From JANOQP01 sp044227705 (GTDB lineage Bacteria; Bacteroidota; Bacteroidia; Chitinophagales; Saprospiraceae), in assembly GCA_044227705.1 (NCBI GenBank), contig JBGAWE010000165.1, forward strand, positions 1 through 11,112: 11,112 nucleotides of DNA, read 5' to 3'. A model generated the notes under the pieces. It was not told where the DNA came from. It was given only the letters and a program-made list of their open reading frames with translations, and ran no database searches. Within the stretch, counting starts at the first letter, position 1. Every line of letters starts with the position of its first letter. Shown piece after piece: positions 1-6,528 of the stretch. Position numbers and translations under genes: made by a program.

Positions 1-189
1 GACGATTTGCTCCCTGATGGCCTTTGCCACCGCCTCGCTCGCCGAGTGCACGTGCAGTTTTTGGTAGATGTTCGTCACAAGGGTTCGAACGGTGTTCAAA
101 GAGACGAACATCTCGGCCGCCACCATTTTGTAGGAAAGCCCGTTGACGAGGTGGCCGAGGACCTCTTTCTCGCGGTCTGTCAGGTCGCT
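1..189 (-). other. LuxR/GerE helix-turn-helix segment at the 3' end of the PIG-L frame
   Basis: Read on the minus strand, the segment encodes LTDREKEVLGHLVNGLSYK, then VSLNTVRT, NIYQKLHVHSASEAVAKA and IREQIV. This is the typical four-helix C-terminal domain of Bacteroidota LuxR-type response regulators (recognition helix around SLNTVRTLVTNIYQKL). The receiver domain and linker that normally precede it are absent; PIG-L sequence occupies their place. The domain itself is recognised with confidence. Whether it is translated as part of the PIG-L protein in the living cell is not settled. Confidence 0.8.
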
Positions 190-2328
190 CGTCGTGTTGT
201 CCTGCACAACGAGGGTGCCGCCCGAGCGGGCGTAGTCGAGCAGTTTTTCGTGGTCGAAGGCGATGGCGTCGCGGGCGTTGTAGGCGCGGATGCCGACCAC
301 GACGGCGTCGAAGCGGCGCAGGTTTTCTGGGGTCAGGTCGGCAGAGTTCAGCAGCGTCACCTCGCAGCCGATTTGTCGGAGGCTCTGCGGCACCTCGTCG
401 CCCGCGCCCATGTAGTAGCCGATGCGGCGGGCCGTCGTTTTGATGTCGAGCCGCACGACGCGGGCCGAGCCGTCGAGCAGGACGCTTTGCAGCGGGATGT
501 GCTCGTAATTGATGGTCGCCAGCCGCCGCGTGAACCGTTCGCTGCCGACCTCCGCGACCGGTCTCATTCGCCCGTCGGATTCGCCGTCGGGCGGCAACAC
601 ATTGAAAACCAACGACTTGGATTCTCCCTTTTTCTTCAATTCAAAAACCTGCGCCGTCGGCTCGCAGCTCCAGCCGGTCGGCAGTTCGAGGCGGACGGAG
701 CCGCTGACGCCCGACTTCCCTGCAGAGACCTTGACCGATACTTGCCGCCCCATCTTGTCATTTTCGGTGAAAATCAAGACCGGCTCGGCCGCCTCGACGA
801 AGACCGGCGGCAGCACCTCGAAGGGTTGGTAGACCTCGCCGCGCTCCGGGATTTCCTTTTTGAAAACCACATCCGTCAGGAATTCCATCGGCTCCCCCGC
901 AATGTTCAGCCGCCAGCGGACGCGGCCGTAGCGCGGCGTTTCCGGCAGCCCCCGGAGCTGCTGGTCGGCGACGTGGTACATCCCGATGTCGAAGTTTTCG
1001 GAGAGCCAATAGGGGCTGGTCGGCTGGGCCGACGGCCCGATTTCGAGCTGTTTTTCGATGAAAAACGACTTGTTTTCGGGCAAAACCAGATTCATCGCCG
1101 TGTCCCGCCCGCTCGGCAGGATGTCGATGCCGGTCAGTTTCAAATCCGCCGATGAGCGGTTTATCACCTCCAATTTCAGCTTGACGCGCTCTCCGGGCGT
1201 GGCCGAGCTTTCCGCCGCGACGGCCTCGAGCCAAAGCCCGGCGCAGTTTCGGACGACCTGTTGGATGTCGGCCAGCTTCTTCTTTTTCCAAAAGCTGTCG
1301 GGCAGTTTTTCGATGAGCCGCATTGCCTCGACGAGGCCCGCCACGCTCGCCGCCGGGTCGTCGGGGCGGTAGCTTTTTTCAACGGCGGCCAACAGCTTTT
1401 CGATTTTCGAGCCGCCCGCGAGGCGCGTCCAACTGGTGTTGATGCCCGAAAAGAGGTCTTTGCCCGTCGGTTTTTCCCCTTTAAGGAAGTCGAAATAGTC
1501 GATGTTCTCGCCCCGCGTCCCTGTCGAGCCGAAGCCCTGGCAGCGGTGCATCGAGCGGCTCTCGGCGGCGATCTCTGTGTTGGATTTCCCTTTCAGTGGG
1601 AGGAAAACGCCGAGGTCGAGCTGGTAGAGGCTGGATTTGTCGGCCGCGTCGAACTTCTCCTTGCTCCCGTAGAACCACCACGAGGTGTTGAAAAAAATCC
1701 GGCGCGGCTGCCAAGTCCCGACGCCAGCCTTCAATTGCTCTGGCAGGAAATCGGCCTTTGCGGCGAGGTCGAACGCCTCGAGGCCGAGGATGGCGGAGGC
1801 CGTATGGTGGCCGTGGTTTTCAAAAGAGGTGTCGGCCGTGAAGCGGTTGATGACCACGTCGGGCTGCAGCTTTCGGAAGGCCCAGACGACATCGGCGAGC
1901 ACGTCGGCGCGGTTCCAAGTTCGGAAGGCCTCGCTCGGTTTTTTCGAGTAGCCGTAGTCGTTGGCGCGGCTGAAAAGCTGGCGGCCGCCGTCGACGCGGC
2001 GGGCGGCGAGCAGCTCCTCGGTCCGGATCACGCCCAAAAGCTCGCGCATTTCGGGGCCGATGAGGTTCTGCCCGCCGTCGCCCCGGGTGAGCGAAAGATA
2101 GGTCACGTCGAAGAGCCGCTCGTTGGCGAGGTAGCTTATGAGGCGCGTGTTCTCGTCGTCGGGGTGGGCGGCGACGAAGCAGACGGAGCCAAGGACGCGC
2201 AGTTTCTTGATGCTCTGCAAAATATCGGCAGAGGTCGGTTTTACGGGAGATTGCGCGGCGAGGTTTATGTTCGAAAAAATGAACAGAATCAGAATTGCCG
2301 AAAGGCCGAACGGGTTGAAATTTTTCAT
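1..2328 (-). CDS. Exported PIG-L family deacetylase, joined in frame to a LuxR-type helix-turn-helix; 3' end beyond window
   Basis: The frame is open for 776 codons from ATG at 2328 to the left edge, so the stop is not seen. Residues 1-25 form a signal peptide (basic start, hydrophobic stretch, cut near NLAA/Q). Residues 45-190 carry the PIG-L (LmbE-like) zinc deacetylase motifs: AAHPDDE (53-59), TRGDGGQN (81-88) and NHGHHTAS (171-178). Members hydrolyse N-acetyl groups from amino-sugar conjugates; this substrate is unknown. A long beta-rich middle follows, then the start of a glutamine-amidotransferase-like domain (VVVGIRAYNARDA and GGTLVVQ, the latter ending at residue 709). There the family resemblance stops, and from about residue 714 the protein reads as the GerE/LuxR DNA-binding domain of a response regulator. 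An exported enzyme has no obvious use for a DNA-binding tail, so this is either a recent deletion fusion or a misjoin. The gene lies 65 nt after the SPOR gene on the same strand. Confidence 0.85.
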   Translation of the reverse strand, partial: MKNFNPFGLSAILILFIFSNINLAAQSPVKPTSADILQSIKKLRVLGSVCFVAAHPDDENTRLISYLANERLFDVTYLSLTRGDGGQNLIGPEMRELLGVIRTEELLAARRVDGGRQLFSRANDYGYSKKPSEAFRTWNRADVLADVVWAFRKLQPDVVINRFTADTSFENHGHHTASAILGLEAFDLAAKADFLPEQLKAGVGTWQPRRIFFNTSWWFYGSKEKFDAADKSSLYQLDLGVFLPLKGKSNTEIAAESRSMHRCQGFGSTGTRGENIDYFDFLKGEKPTGKDLFSGINTSWTRLAGGSKIEKLLAAVEKSYRPDDPAASVAGLVEAMRLIEKLPDSFWKKKKLADIQQVVRNCAGLWLEAVAAESSATPGERVKLKLEVINRSSADLKLTGIDILPSGRDTAMNLVLPENKSFFIEKQLEIGPSAQPTSPYWLSENFDIGMYHVADQQLRGLPETPRYGRVRWRLNIAGEPMEFLTDVVFKKEIPERGEVYQPFEVLPPVFVEAAEPVLIFTENDKMGRQVSVKVSAGKSGVSGSVRLELPTGWSCEPTAQVFELKKKGESKSLVFNVLPPDGESDGRMRPVAEVGSERFTRRLATINYEHIPLQSVLLDGSARVVRLDIKTTARRIGYYMGAGDEVPQSLRQIGCEVTLLNSADLTPENLRRFDAVVVGIRAYNARDAIAFDHEKLLDYARSGGTLVVQDNTTSDLTDREKEVLGHLVNGLSYKMVAAEMFVSLNTVRTLVTNIYQKLHVHSASEAVAKAIREQIV

Positions 2329-2359
2329 TTCAATAGAGAAAGGGAAGTTGCCCGCCGAA

Positions 2360-2394
2360 AACCGGGCGAACCGGGGAAAGTTCACCGCCCGGTT
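2360..2394 (-). terminator. Hairpin overlapping the SPOR stop codon (attenuator or weak terminator)
   Basis: Two perfectly complementary 9-base arms, AACCGGGCG (2360-2368) and CGCCCGGTT (2386-2394), flank a 17-nt loop. On the minus strand the hairpin starts at the last base of the SPOR stop codon and is followed by only a few Ts, so strong intrinsic termination is unlikely. It may reduce read-through into the deacetylase gene or protect the upstream mRNA end. Confidence 0.4.
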
Positions 2395-2795
2395 CACTGC
2401 ATTTCCACAAAGTCCGCCGCCCGGATGGCGCGGTCCTTCGTCGGGTAGGCCGACGGGAACTCGGCCTGGATGTCCCGAATGAGGCGCATCGTCTCGAGCT
2501 TCGTCGAGAAGGCGCCGGCGCGGAGCTTGTAGTACGGTTTTTCCTGCACCCAGTCGCAGGGAATGCTCGGGTAGGCGGTCAGGAAGGCCGTCTTCATCTC
2601 CTCCACTTTTTGCCGGTCTGTCGATGAAAAGAGCTGGACGCGCCAGCCCTCGATGGCCGGGCTTGCGCGGTTCAGCTCGGCCCACCGCTCGACCATGTGG
2701 GTGACGGCGGGCGGCTCGTTTATCTGGATTTCCTGCGCCGAGGCGGCGGCGGTTTTCATCAAAAAGAAAGGGAGCAGAAGGAAGGTCTTTTTCAT
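2394..2795 (-). CDS. Secreted or periplasmic SPOR-domain protein, 133 aa
   Basis: The gene starts at ATG 2795 with a clear signal peptide (MKKTFLLLPFFLMKTAAASA, cut before QEIQ). After a short linker, residues about 50-128 form a SPOR-like repeat: GWRVQLFSSTDRQK begins one half and YYKLRAGAFSTKLETM the other, followed by IQAEFPSAYPTKDR. SPOR domains bind glycan strands of peptidoglycan lacking stem peptides, so a role in the cell wall or at division sites is plausible, though small Bacteroidota SPOR proteins are mostly uncharacterised. The same frame stays open far upstream over tsaE and alanine dehydrogenase, but that part is antisense shadow; the signal peptide fixes the start. It is divergent from tsaE and 65 nt ahead of the deacetylase gene. 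Confidence 0.85.
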   Translation of the reverse strand: MKKTFLLLPFFLMKTAAASAQEIQINEPPAVTHMVERWAELNRASPAIEGWRVQLFSSTDRQKVEEMKTAFLTAYPSIPCDWVQEKPYYKLRAGAFSTKLETMRLIRDIQAEFPSAYPTKDRAIRAADFVEMQ

Positions 2796-2901
2796 AAACA
2801 GTTGATTGTCAGCGCAAAACCTCCGCCTCTGGGCCTCCCTGACGGGCATCGCGCCGCGAAAAAGACGGGCGAGGCGCAGACAAGCGGGCCGAGCGGCGGC
2901 G

Positions 2902-2909
2902 TAGTTTTG
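2902..2909 (+). promoter_or_regulatory. Bacteroidota -7 element (TAGTTTTG) for tsaE-ald
   Basis: This is a perfect match to TAnnTTTG, 39 nt before the tsaE ATG, in the short intergenic region between divergent genes. No clear TTTG -33 box is seen at the expected spacing. Position and match support a promoter for the tsaE-alanine dehydrogenase operon. Confidence 0.5.
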
Positions 2910-2925
2910 TGGGCTGAATTTTTGC

Positions 2926-2933
2926 CAAACGTA
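2926..2933 (-). promoter_or_regulatory. Bacteroidota -7 element (TACGTTTG) for the SPOR gene
   Basis: On the minus strand, 2933-2926 reads TACGTTTG, a perfect match to TAnnTTTG. It lies about 130 nt before the SPOR start and faces away from tsaE. No -33 box is evident. It almost abuts the plus-strand element at 2902-2909, so the two promoters would overlap and probably compete for RNA polymerase. Confidence 0.4.
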
Positions 2934-2948
2934 CTGCCCAAGCTGCTC

Positions 2949-3377
2949 ATGGAGGCCCTGATTTTCGAGAAAAACGACCTCGCCAAGGCCGCCCGATGGC
3001 TGCTCGAAAAGGCGGGCGGGCACCGCAAAATCGCCCTCGAAGGCGAGATGGGCGCGGGCAAGACGACGCTCGTCGGCGCCGTCTGCCGCGAGCTTGGGGT
3101 CGAGACGCCGACGGCCAGCCCGACTTTCTCCCTGATAAACCAGTACTCCTTTTTGAAAAAGGACGGCGCGCGCGGGCTCGTCCACCACCTCGACCTTTAC
3201 CGCCTGCGCTCGCTCGACGAGGCGCTCGACATCGGAATCGGCGAGGTTTTGGAGGACGAAAACTGGGCCTTCATCGAATGGCCCGCGCTGGCCGGGCCGG
3301 TTTTGCCCGAAGATTTTTTGAAAATCCGGCTCGAACCGACCGGCGAAACAGAGCGGCGGCTCACCATCATCAACTGA
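2949..3377 (+). CDS. tsaE: TsaE, ATPase of the tRNA t6A37 threonylcarbamoyl transfer system
   Basis: The 142-residue protein has usual family length. TsaE is the cytoplasmic P-loop ATPase that works with TsaB and TsaD to place threonylcarbamoyl on A37 of ANN-decoding tRNAs. Visible motifs are the Walker A loop GEMGAGKTT (32-40), the family signature TASPTFSLINQY (55-66), HLDLYRL (80-86) and the Walker B-like FIEWP (108-112). ATG 2949 is chosen because the family homology begins just after it (LIFEKNDLAKAARWL); the open frame upstream crosses the divergent promoter region and is unlike the family. Alanine dehydrogenase starts 3 nt after the stop, so the two are surely co-transcribed, a pairing also found in other Bacteroidota. 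Confidence 0.95.
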   Translation: MEALIFEKNDLAKAARWLLEKAGGHRKIALEGEMGAGKTTLVGAVCRELGVETPTASPTFSLINQYSFLKKDGARGLVHHLDLYRLRSLDEALDIGIGEVLEDENWAFIEWPALAGPVLPEDFLKIRLEPTGETERRLTIIN

Positions 3378-3380
3378 AAA

Positions 3381-4610
3381 ATGAGCGAACAGACGAAAAT
3401 CGCCCTTCCGAAAGAGTTTTCCGACCCGGCGTGGCAGCCGCAGGCGGAGGTCTTGGAGATGCACCCGGGCCGGCCGCACCGCCTCGTCATCGGCATCCCG
3501 AAGGAGCACTCCTTTCAGGAGAACCGCGTCGGCCTCGTGCCGCACTCGGTCGCCACGCTCACGGCGCACGGCCACCGGGTCATCGTCGAGACGGGCGCCG
3601 GGCTGGCCTCGCGCTTCGGCGACATCGAGTACTCGGAGGCGGGCGCCGAGATTGCGCACAGCCGCGAAGCGGTCTTCAAGGCCGACCTGTTGGCCAAAAT
3701 CGCGCCGCCGACGATGGATGAAATCGACCTGCTTCGGCCCAACCAAATCCTCATCTCGCCCATCCACCTGCCGACGCGCGACGCGGAGTACCTCCAAAAA
3801 TTGCAGAAAAAGCGGGTCATCGCCCTGGCGATGGAGTACATCCGCGACGAGAGCGGGCTTTTCCCCTTCGTCCACATCATGTCGGAAATCGCGGGGACAA
3901 GCGCGATTCTCATCGCGGGCGAGCTTTTGAGCAACACCCACGGCGGTCGCGGCGTGCTGCTCGGCGGCATCGCGGGGGTGCCGCCGGCGAAGGTGGTCAT
4001 CCTCGGCGCGGGGGTCGTCGCCGAGTTCGCCACGCGCACGGCGCTCGGGCTGGGCGCGGAGGTCAGGGTCTTCGACTCGAACGTCTACAAACTGATGCGC
4101 CTGCAAAACCGCATTGGGCGGATGCTGCACACGTCGGTCATCAACCCCATCCACTTGCGGGAGCAGCTGAAAACGGCGCAGGTCGCCATCGGCGCCATCC
4201 ACTCGGCGCAGGGCCGCACGCCGCTCATCGTCAGCGAGGAGATGGTGGCGGGCATGAAACCGGGCACCGTCATCGTCGACGTGAGCATCGACCAGGGCGG
4301 TTGCTTCGAGACGAGCCGCCTGACGACGCACGACCGGCCGACCTTCCTCTCGGCGGGCATCATCCACTACTGCGTGCCCAACATCGCCTCCCGAGTGAGC
4401 CGCACGGCGAGCATCGGCTTCTCGAACATCCTGACTTCAATGCTCCTAAAAACGGAGGCCGTCGGATCGATGGAGGCCCTGATTTCCGCCAACCACGGGC
4501 TGCGCAACGGGGTCTACACCTACAAGGGCTGCCTGACGAACAGCTACCTCGGGGAGCGGTTCCAGATGAAGGTGACGAGCTTGGACCTGTTGATTACCAG
4601 CAACTTATAG
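3381..4610 (+). CDS. ald: Alanine dehydrogenase, Bacteroidota long form (409 aa)
   Basis: The enzyme interconverts L-alanine and pyruvate plus ammonium with NAD(H), linking nitrogen and central carbon metabolism in the cytoplasm. It belongs to the alanine dehydrogenase/pyridine nucleotide transhydrogenase family. Residues matching the known active site are R49 (ENRVGLVP), K106 (LLAKIAPP), H129 (SPIHLPT) and D304 (SIDQGGCFE). The NAD-binding loop is LGAGVVAE (208-215), and HYCVPNIASRVSRTAS (329-344) is a conserved block. About 33 extra N-terminal residues compared with the mycobacterial enzyme are normal for Bacteroidota members. The start lies 3 nt after the tsaE stop. A frame of several hundred codons on the opposite strand is shadow. 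Confidence 0.95.
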   Translation: MSEQTKIALPKEFSDPAWQPQAEVLEMHPGRPHRLVIGIPKEHSFQENRVGLVPHSVATLTAHGHRVIVETGAGLASRFGDIEYSEAGAEIAHSREAVFKADLLAKIAPPTMDEIDLLRPNQILISPIHLPTRDAEYLQKLQKKRVIALAMEYIRDESGLFPFVHIMSEIAGTSAILIAGELLSNTHGGRGVLLGGIAGVPPAKVVILGAGVVAEFATRTALGLGAEVRVFDSNVYKLMRLQNRIGRMLHTSVINPIHLREQLKTAQVAIGAIHSAQGRTPLIVSEEMVAGMKPGTVIVDVSIDQGGCFETSRLTTHDRPTFLSAGIIHYCVPNIASRVSRTASIGFSNILTSMLLKTEAVGSMEALISANHGLRNGVYTYKGCLTNSYLGERFQMKVTSLDLLITSNL

Positions 4611-4650
4611 CCGGAAGCAGTGCCGTCTGCCAAGTCGTTGGGGCTTCGCT

Positions 4651-4667
4651 AGGCGGTGTTTTCGCCT
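4651..4667 (+). terminator. Short hairpin after alanine dehydrogenase, possible weak terminator
   Basis: AGGCG (4651-4655) pairs with CGCCT (4663-4667) around a 7-nt loop, 40 nt after the ald stop. It is followed by GCTTTA, not a solid T-run. The stem is short, so this is only a weak candidate. Confidence 0.25.
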
Positions 4668-4706
4668 GCTTTATGTCGTGCTTTCGAGCGTCGGTGCCGT
4701 GTTTTT

Positions 4707-4714
4707 TAGCTTTG
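4707..4714 (+). promoter_or_regulatory. Bacteroidota -7 element (TAGCTTTG) upstream of the orphan gene
   Basis: This is a perfect TAnnTTTG match. A TTTC at 4682-4685 sits 21 nt upstream, close to the expected place of a TTTG -33 box. The resulting transcript would have a leader of roughly 200 nt before ATG 4938, which is long and includes the GC-rich hairpin-forming sequence described for this region. Confidence 0.45.
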
Positions 4715-4750
4715 CCGGGCCAATCCAACCACTTCGGGCGGCGGGCAGCA

Positions 4751-4890
4751 GGCAACCGGTGGAGAACGTTGAGGCGATGTTACGAAGCTCGGTGCCGCTT
4801 CGCCGAGCCGGAGGAAGAGGCGGTGGTTGTTGCCTTCCACGCCGGGCTGGCGGCCGGGTGCGTCGCAGAGGGCAACGCGTCGGTGGAAAA
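4751..4890 (+). repeat. Imperfect direct repeat GGCAAC(n)CGGTGGA
   Basis: GGCAACCGGTGGAGAA (4751-4766) recurs at 4871-4890 as GGCAAC, then four inserted bases GCGT, then CGGTGGAAAA. The inverse of the first six bases, GTTGCC, lies between them at 4829-4834 and can pair with GGCAAC at 4871-4876. The repeats are too short to assign to a known element class, and chance cannot be excluded in GC-rich DNA. Confidence 0.35.
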
Positions 4891-4937
4891 GGGCTGATCC
4901 GGAGCCTTTGATGATGGGTGAGCAGAAGCAACAAGGC

Positions 4938-5627
4938 ATGAAGAAATTTGAACTTCGAGTTATTCTCGACAAATGGGGCAACCCAGTCCGAGCCCTGCCA
5001 GATGGGACTTATTGGTCAAGTCTATTTTACAGCGATAACCTCATCTTTTCAGAAGAAGAGAAAGAGGAGCTGACCAACTGGTTTTATCAGGAGCTGCTTT
5101 CAGAAGACCAGCGAGTTTTTCGAACTGCTTTATTTGAAAAAGAGGAGTTGCTTTTTTCCAGACCGCTTTACGTTGGAAAAGACCTGGCTTTCAATTACTT
5201 TGAAATGTTCGTCTATTCAAGTGGGCCTTCTTTTGGCACCTCAATGAAGGAGCTTAATAAGCTGGTCAGACACGCTTTGATAAAAAACTCATTGAGCATT
5301 GAAGCTTTCTTTTTTGTCTCGGTGGCAGACTTCGATTTTGCTAAACATGATTTCCACTATTTTGGAGCATACCTTTTTGAGATTGAACATTTTGATGACT
5401 ATGAATTGTGTGGGAACTTTAACCACATTTTTGACTTGATGCTAAATCCTATTCATGGCTTTGACCCCAAACATTGTTGCCAAGCTGTGGGTTGTGTGGT
5501 TGGCATAAACAAGGATTGGATGTTGATGTTTGATTTCAATAACCGTTCTGAAAAAAAGCAAGTCGATATCCGATTGTTCGGCCCCACTCTCTTCTGTTCC
5601 GATGTCCGTTCAAAAATTCCTCGGTGA
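4938..5627 (+). CDS. Unrecognised protein, about 229 aa, encoded in AT-rich DNA
   Basis: No family was recognised. The product is probably soluble and cytoplasmic: no signal peptide or membrane span, but many aromatic and acidic residues (FYSDNLIFSEEEKEELTNWF, EAFFFVSVADFDFAKHDFHY). The C-terminal part contains a Cys cluster (HCCQAVGCVVGINKDWMLMF) and ends in basic residues. ATG 4938 (MKKFELRVILDKWGN) is preferred because the coding-like composition begins there; ATGs at 4911 and 4914 are in frame and would add 9 or 8 residues. Codon use is strikingly different from neighbours, with many TTT, AAA, GAA and ATT codons, which points to recent horizontal acquisition. The size, solitary position and atypical composition resemble orphan immunity proteins of polymorphic toxin systems, but no toxin is nearby and this is only a suggestion. 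The next gene starts 37 nt downstream. Confidence 0.75.
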   Translation: MKKFELRVILDKWGNPVRALPDGTYWSSLFYSDNLIFSEEEKEELTNWFYQELLSEDQRVFRTALFEKEELLFSRPLYVGKDLAFNYFEMFVYSSGPSFGTSMKELNKLVRHALIKNSLSIEAFFFVSVADFDFAKHDFHYFGAYLFEIEHFDDYELCGNFNHIFDLMLNPIHGFDPKHCCQAVGCVVGINKDWMLMFDFNNRSEKKQVDIRLFGPTLFCSDVRSKIPR

Positions 5628-5664
5628 TTGCCAGACTATAAACCATGCTGTTTCAATTAAAAAC

Positions 5665-6516
5665 ATGAAAAAAACCATCCTCCTCCCCCTCCTCCTCCTC
5701 GCCATGGCGGCCACCGCCCAAGTCGACCGCAGCTTCGGCATCCGCACCGGTCTCAATTTCAACCGCATCGACGGCCCGAGCGCAGCGGGCGAGGAGTGGA
5801 AGAACCTCGTGGGCTTCAATATCGCCGCCTCGCTCGGCTGGCACTTTAGCGACTATTTCGAGTTGCGCACCGAGCTGGCCTACACTAAAAAAGGAGGCAA
5901 ATACAAGTACCAGGGGCCGACCTATTTCAACTTCAAGGCCACGAGCGGCCCCGACATACGCGCCAGCGGCACCGGCCTGTGGTCGATGAACATCAACAAC
6001 AGCTATTTCGAGCTGCCCGTCCTTGCCGTCGGCCGCTACAAAAGGTTCGAGCTGCTGGCCGGGCCGAGCATCGCCGCGCTCATCGCCTCCTCGGCCGACG
6101 GGGAGCTGGTCTTCACCGGCATGACCGGCGCGGGCACCAAAATCACCGACTACAACTGGGTGCTCGCCTACGACTTCCGCCGCGACGGCGCGGGCGACGG
6201 CTCCGGCGACCTGCGCAACCTCGCCCTCGACGGCCAGACCGTCCAGACCCCGTCGCTGCTCGGCGCCTACCACCAGTACCCGACGAAGGACAAGGCCCTC
6301 TACAAGGCCATCGACTTCGGCATCAACGTCGGCGCGGCGGTCTACCTCACGCACACCCTCTGGCTCGGCGCGCGCGCCAACTGGGGCCTGACCGATATCT
6401 CCAACAACGCCTCCGATCGCGACCTCTCGGCGCCCGACGCGGCCGGAAAGCCGATCTTTCGGAAGGACGACGACCGGAACTTCACCCTCTCGGCCAATCT
6501 CGGTTTCAGCTTCTAA
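5665..6516 (+). CDS. Outer-membrane beta-barrel protein (porin family, PorT-like), 283 aa
   Basis: The gene starts at ATG 5665 behind an A-rich leader (AATTAAAAAC) usual for Bacteroidota. Residues 1-18 are a signal peptide (MKKTILLPLLLLAMAATA, then QVDR). The mature part alternates amphipathic strands with Gly/Asn turns: GIRTGLNFNRIDG, NIAASLGWHFSDYFELRTEL, SYFELPVLAVGRYKRFELLA, KAIDFGINVGAAVYLTHTLW. It ends in FTLSANLGFSF with a terminal Phe, the usual recognition signal for BAM-mediated insertion. This fits the outer-membrane beta-barrel domain family of about 8-10 strands. The substrate or partner is unknown. An in-frame extension upstream overlaps the preceding gene and is not credible. 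Diphosphomevalonate decarboxylase follows after 12 nt, implying co-transcription although the functions look unrelated. Confidence 0.85.
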   Translation: MKKTILLPLLLLAMAATAQVDRSFGIRTGLNFNRIDGPSAAGEEWKNLVGFNIAASLGWHFSDYFELRTELAYTKKGGKYKYQGPTYFNFKATSGPDIRASGTGLWSMNINNSYFELPVLAVGRYKRFELLAGPSIAALIASSADGELVFTGMTGAGTKITDYNWVLAYDFRRDGAGDGSGDLRNLALDGQTVQTPSLLGAYHQYPTKDKALYKAIDFGINVGAAVYLTHTLWLGARANWGLTDISNNASDRDLSAPDAAGKPIFRKDDDRNFTLSANLGFSF

Positions 6517-6528
6517 ACCCCGTCGAAC

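Larger units (their letters stand above)
4611..4937 (+). other. GC-rich intergenic region without a gene: repeats, hairpins and one promoter match
   Basis: These 327 nt hold no frame that looks like protein; the short frames are Arg/Gly-rich and without family features. They do contain small structured elements: a 5-bp hairpin at 4651-4667, a TAGCTTTG promoter match at 4707-4714, the nonamer TCGGTGCCG twice (4691-4699 and 4789-4797), a 6-bp hairpin GCTCGG/CCGAGC (4787-4792 with 4803-4808), and two copies of a GGCAAC...CGGTGGA motif. If the promoter is real, most of this region is the 5' leader of the next gene. No transposase remnant or tRNA was seen. Confidence 0.6.

Noticed and set aside
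7..2448. Two long plus-strand frames (7-1155 and 1261-2448)
   Set aside because: Both are antisense to the PIG-L/LuxR frame, lack family motifs and look like shadows of GC-rich codon positions.
2796..4367. Minus-strand open frame continuing upstream of the SPOR gene for more than 500 codons
   Set aside because: It is exactly antisense to tsaE and ald, both with intact family motifs. The composition (rich in Arg, Asp, Val) is typical of GC-driven shadow frames, and the SPOR signal peptide marks the true start.
4678..4934. Small frames on both strands between ald and the orphan gene
   Set aside because: They are Arg/Gly/Pro-rich, overlap one another on opposite strands and have no conserved motif or credible start context.
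4611..4937. Integron attC site or CRISPR-like array in the repeat-bearing intergenic region
   Set aside because: No GTTRRRY/RYYYAAC core pair is present, only two imperfect repeat copies occur, and there is no integrase or cas gene.
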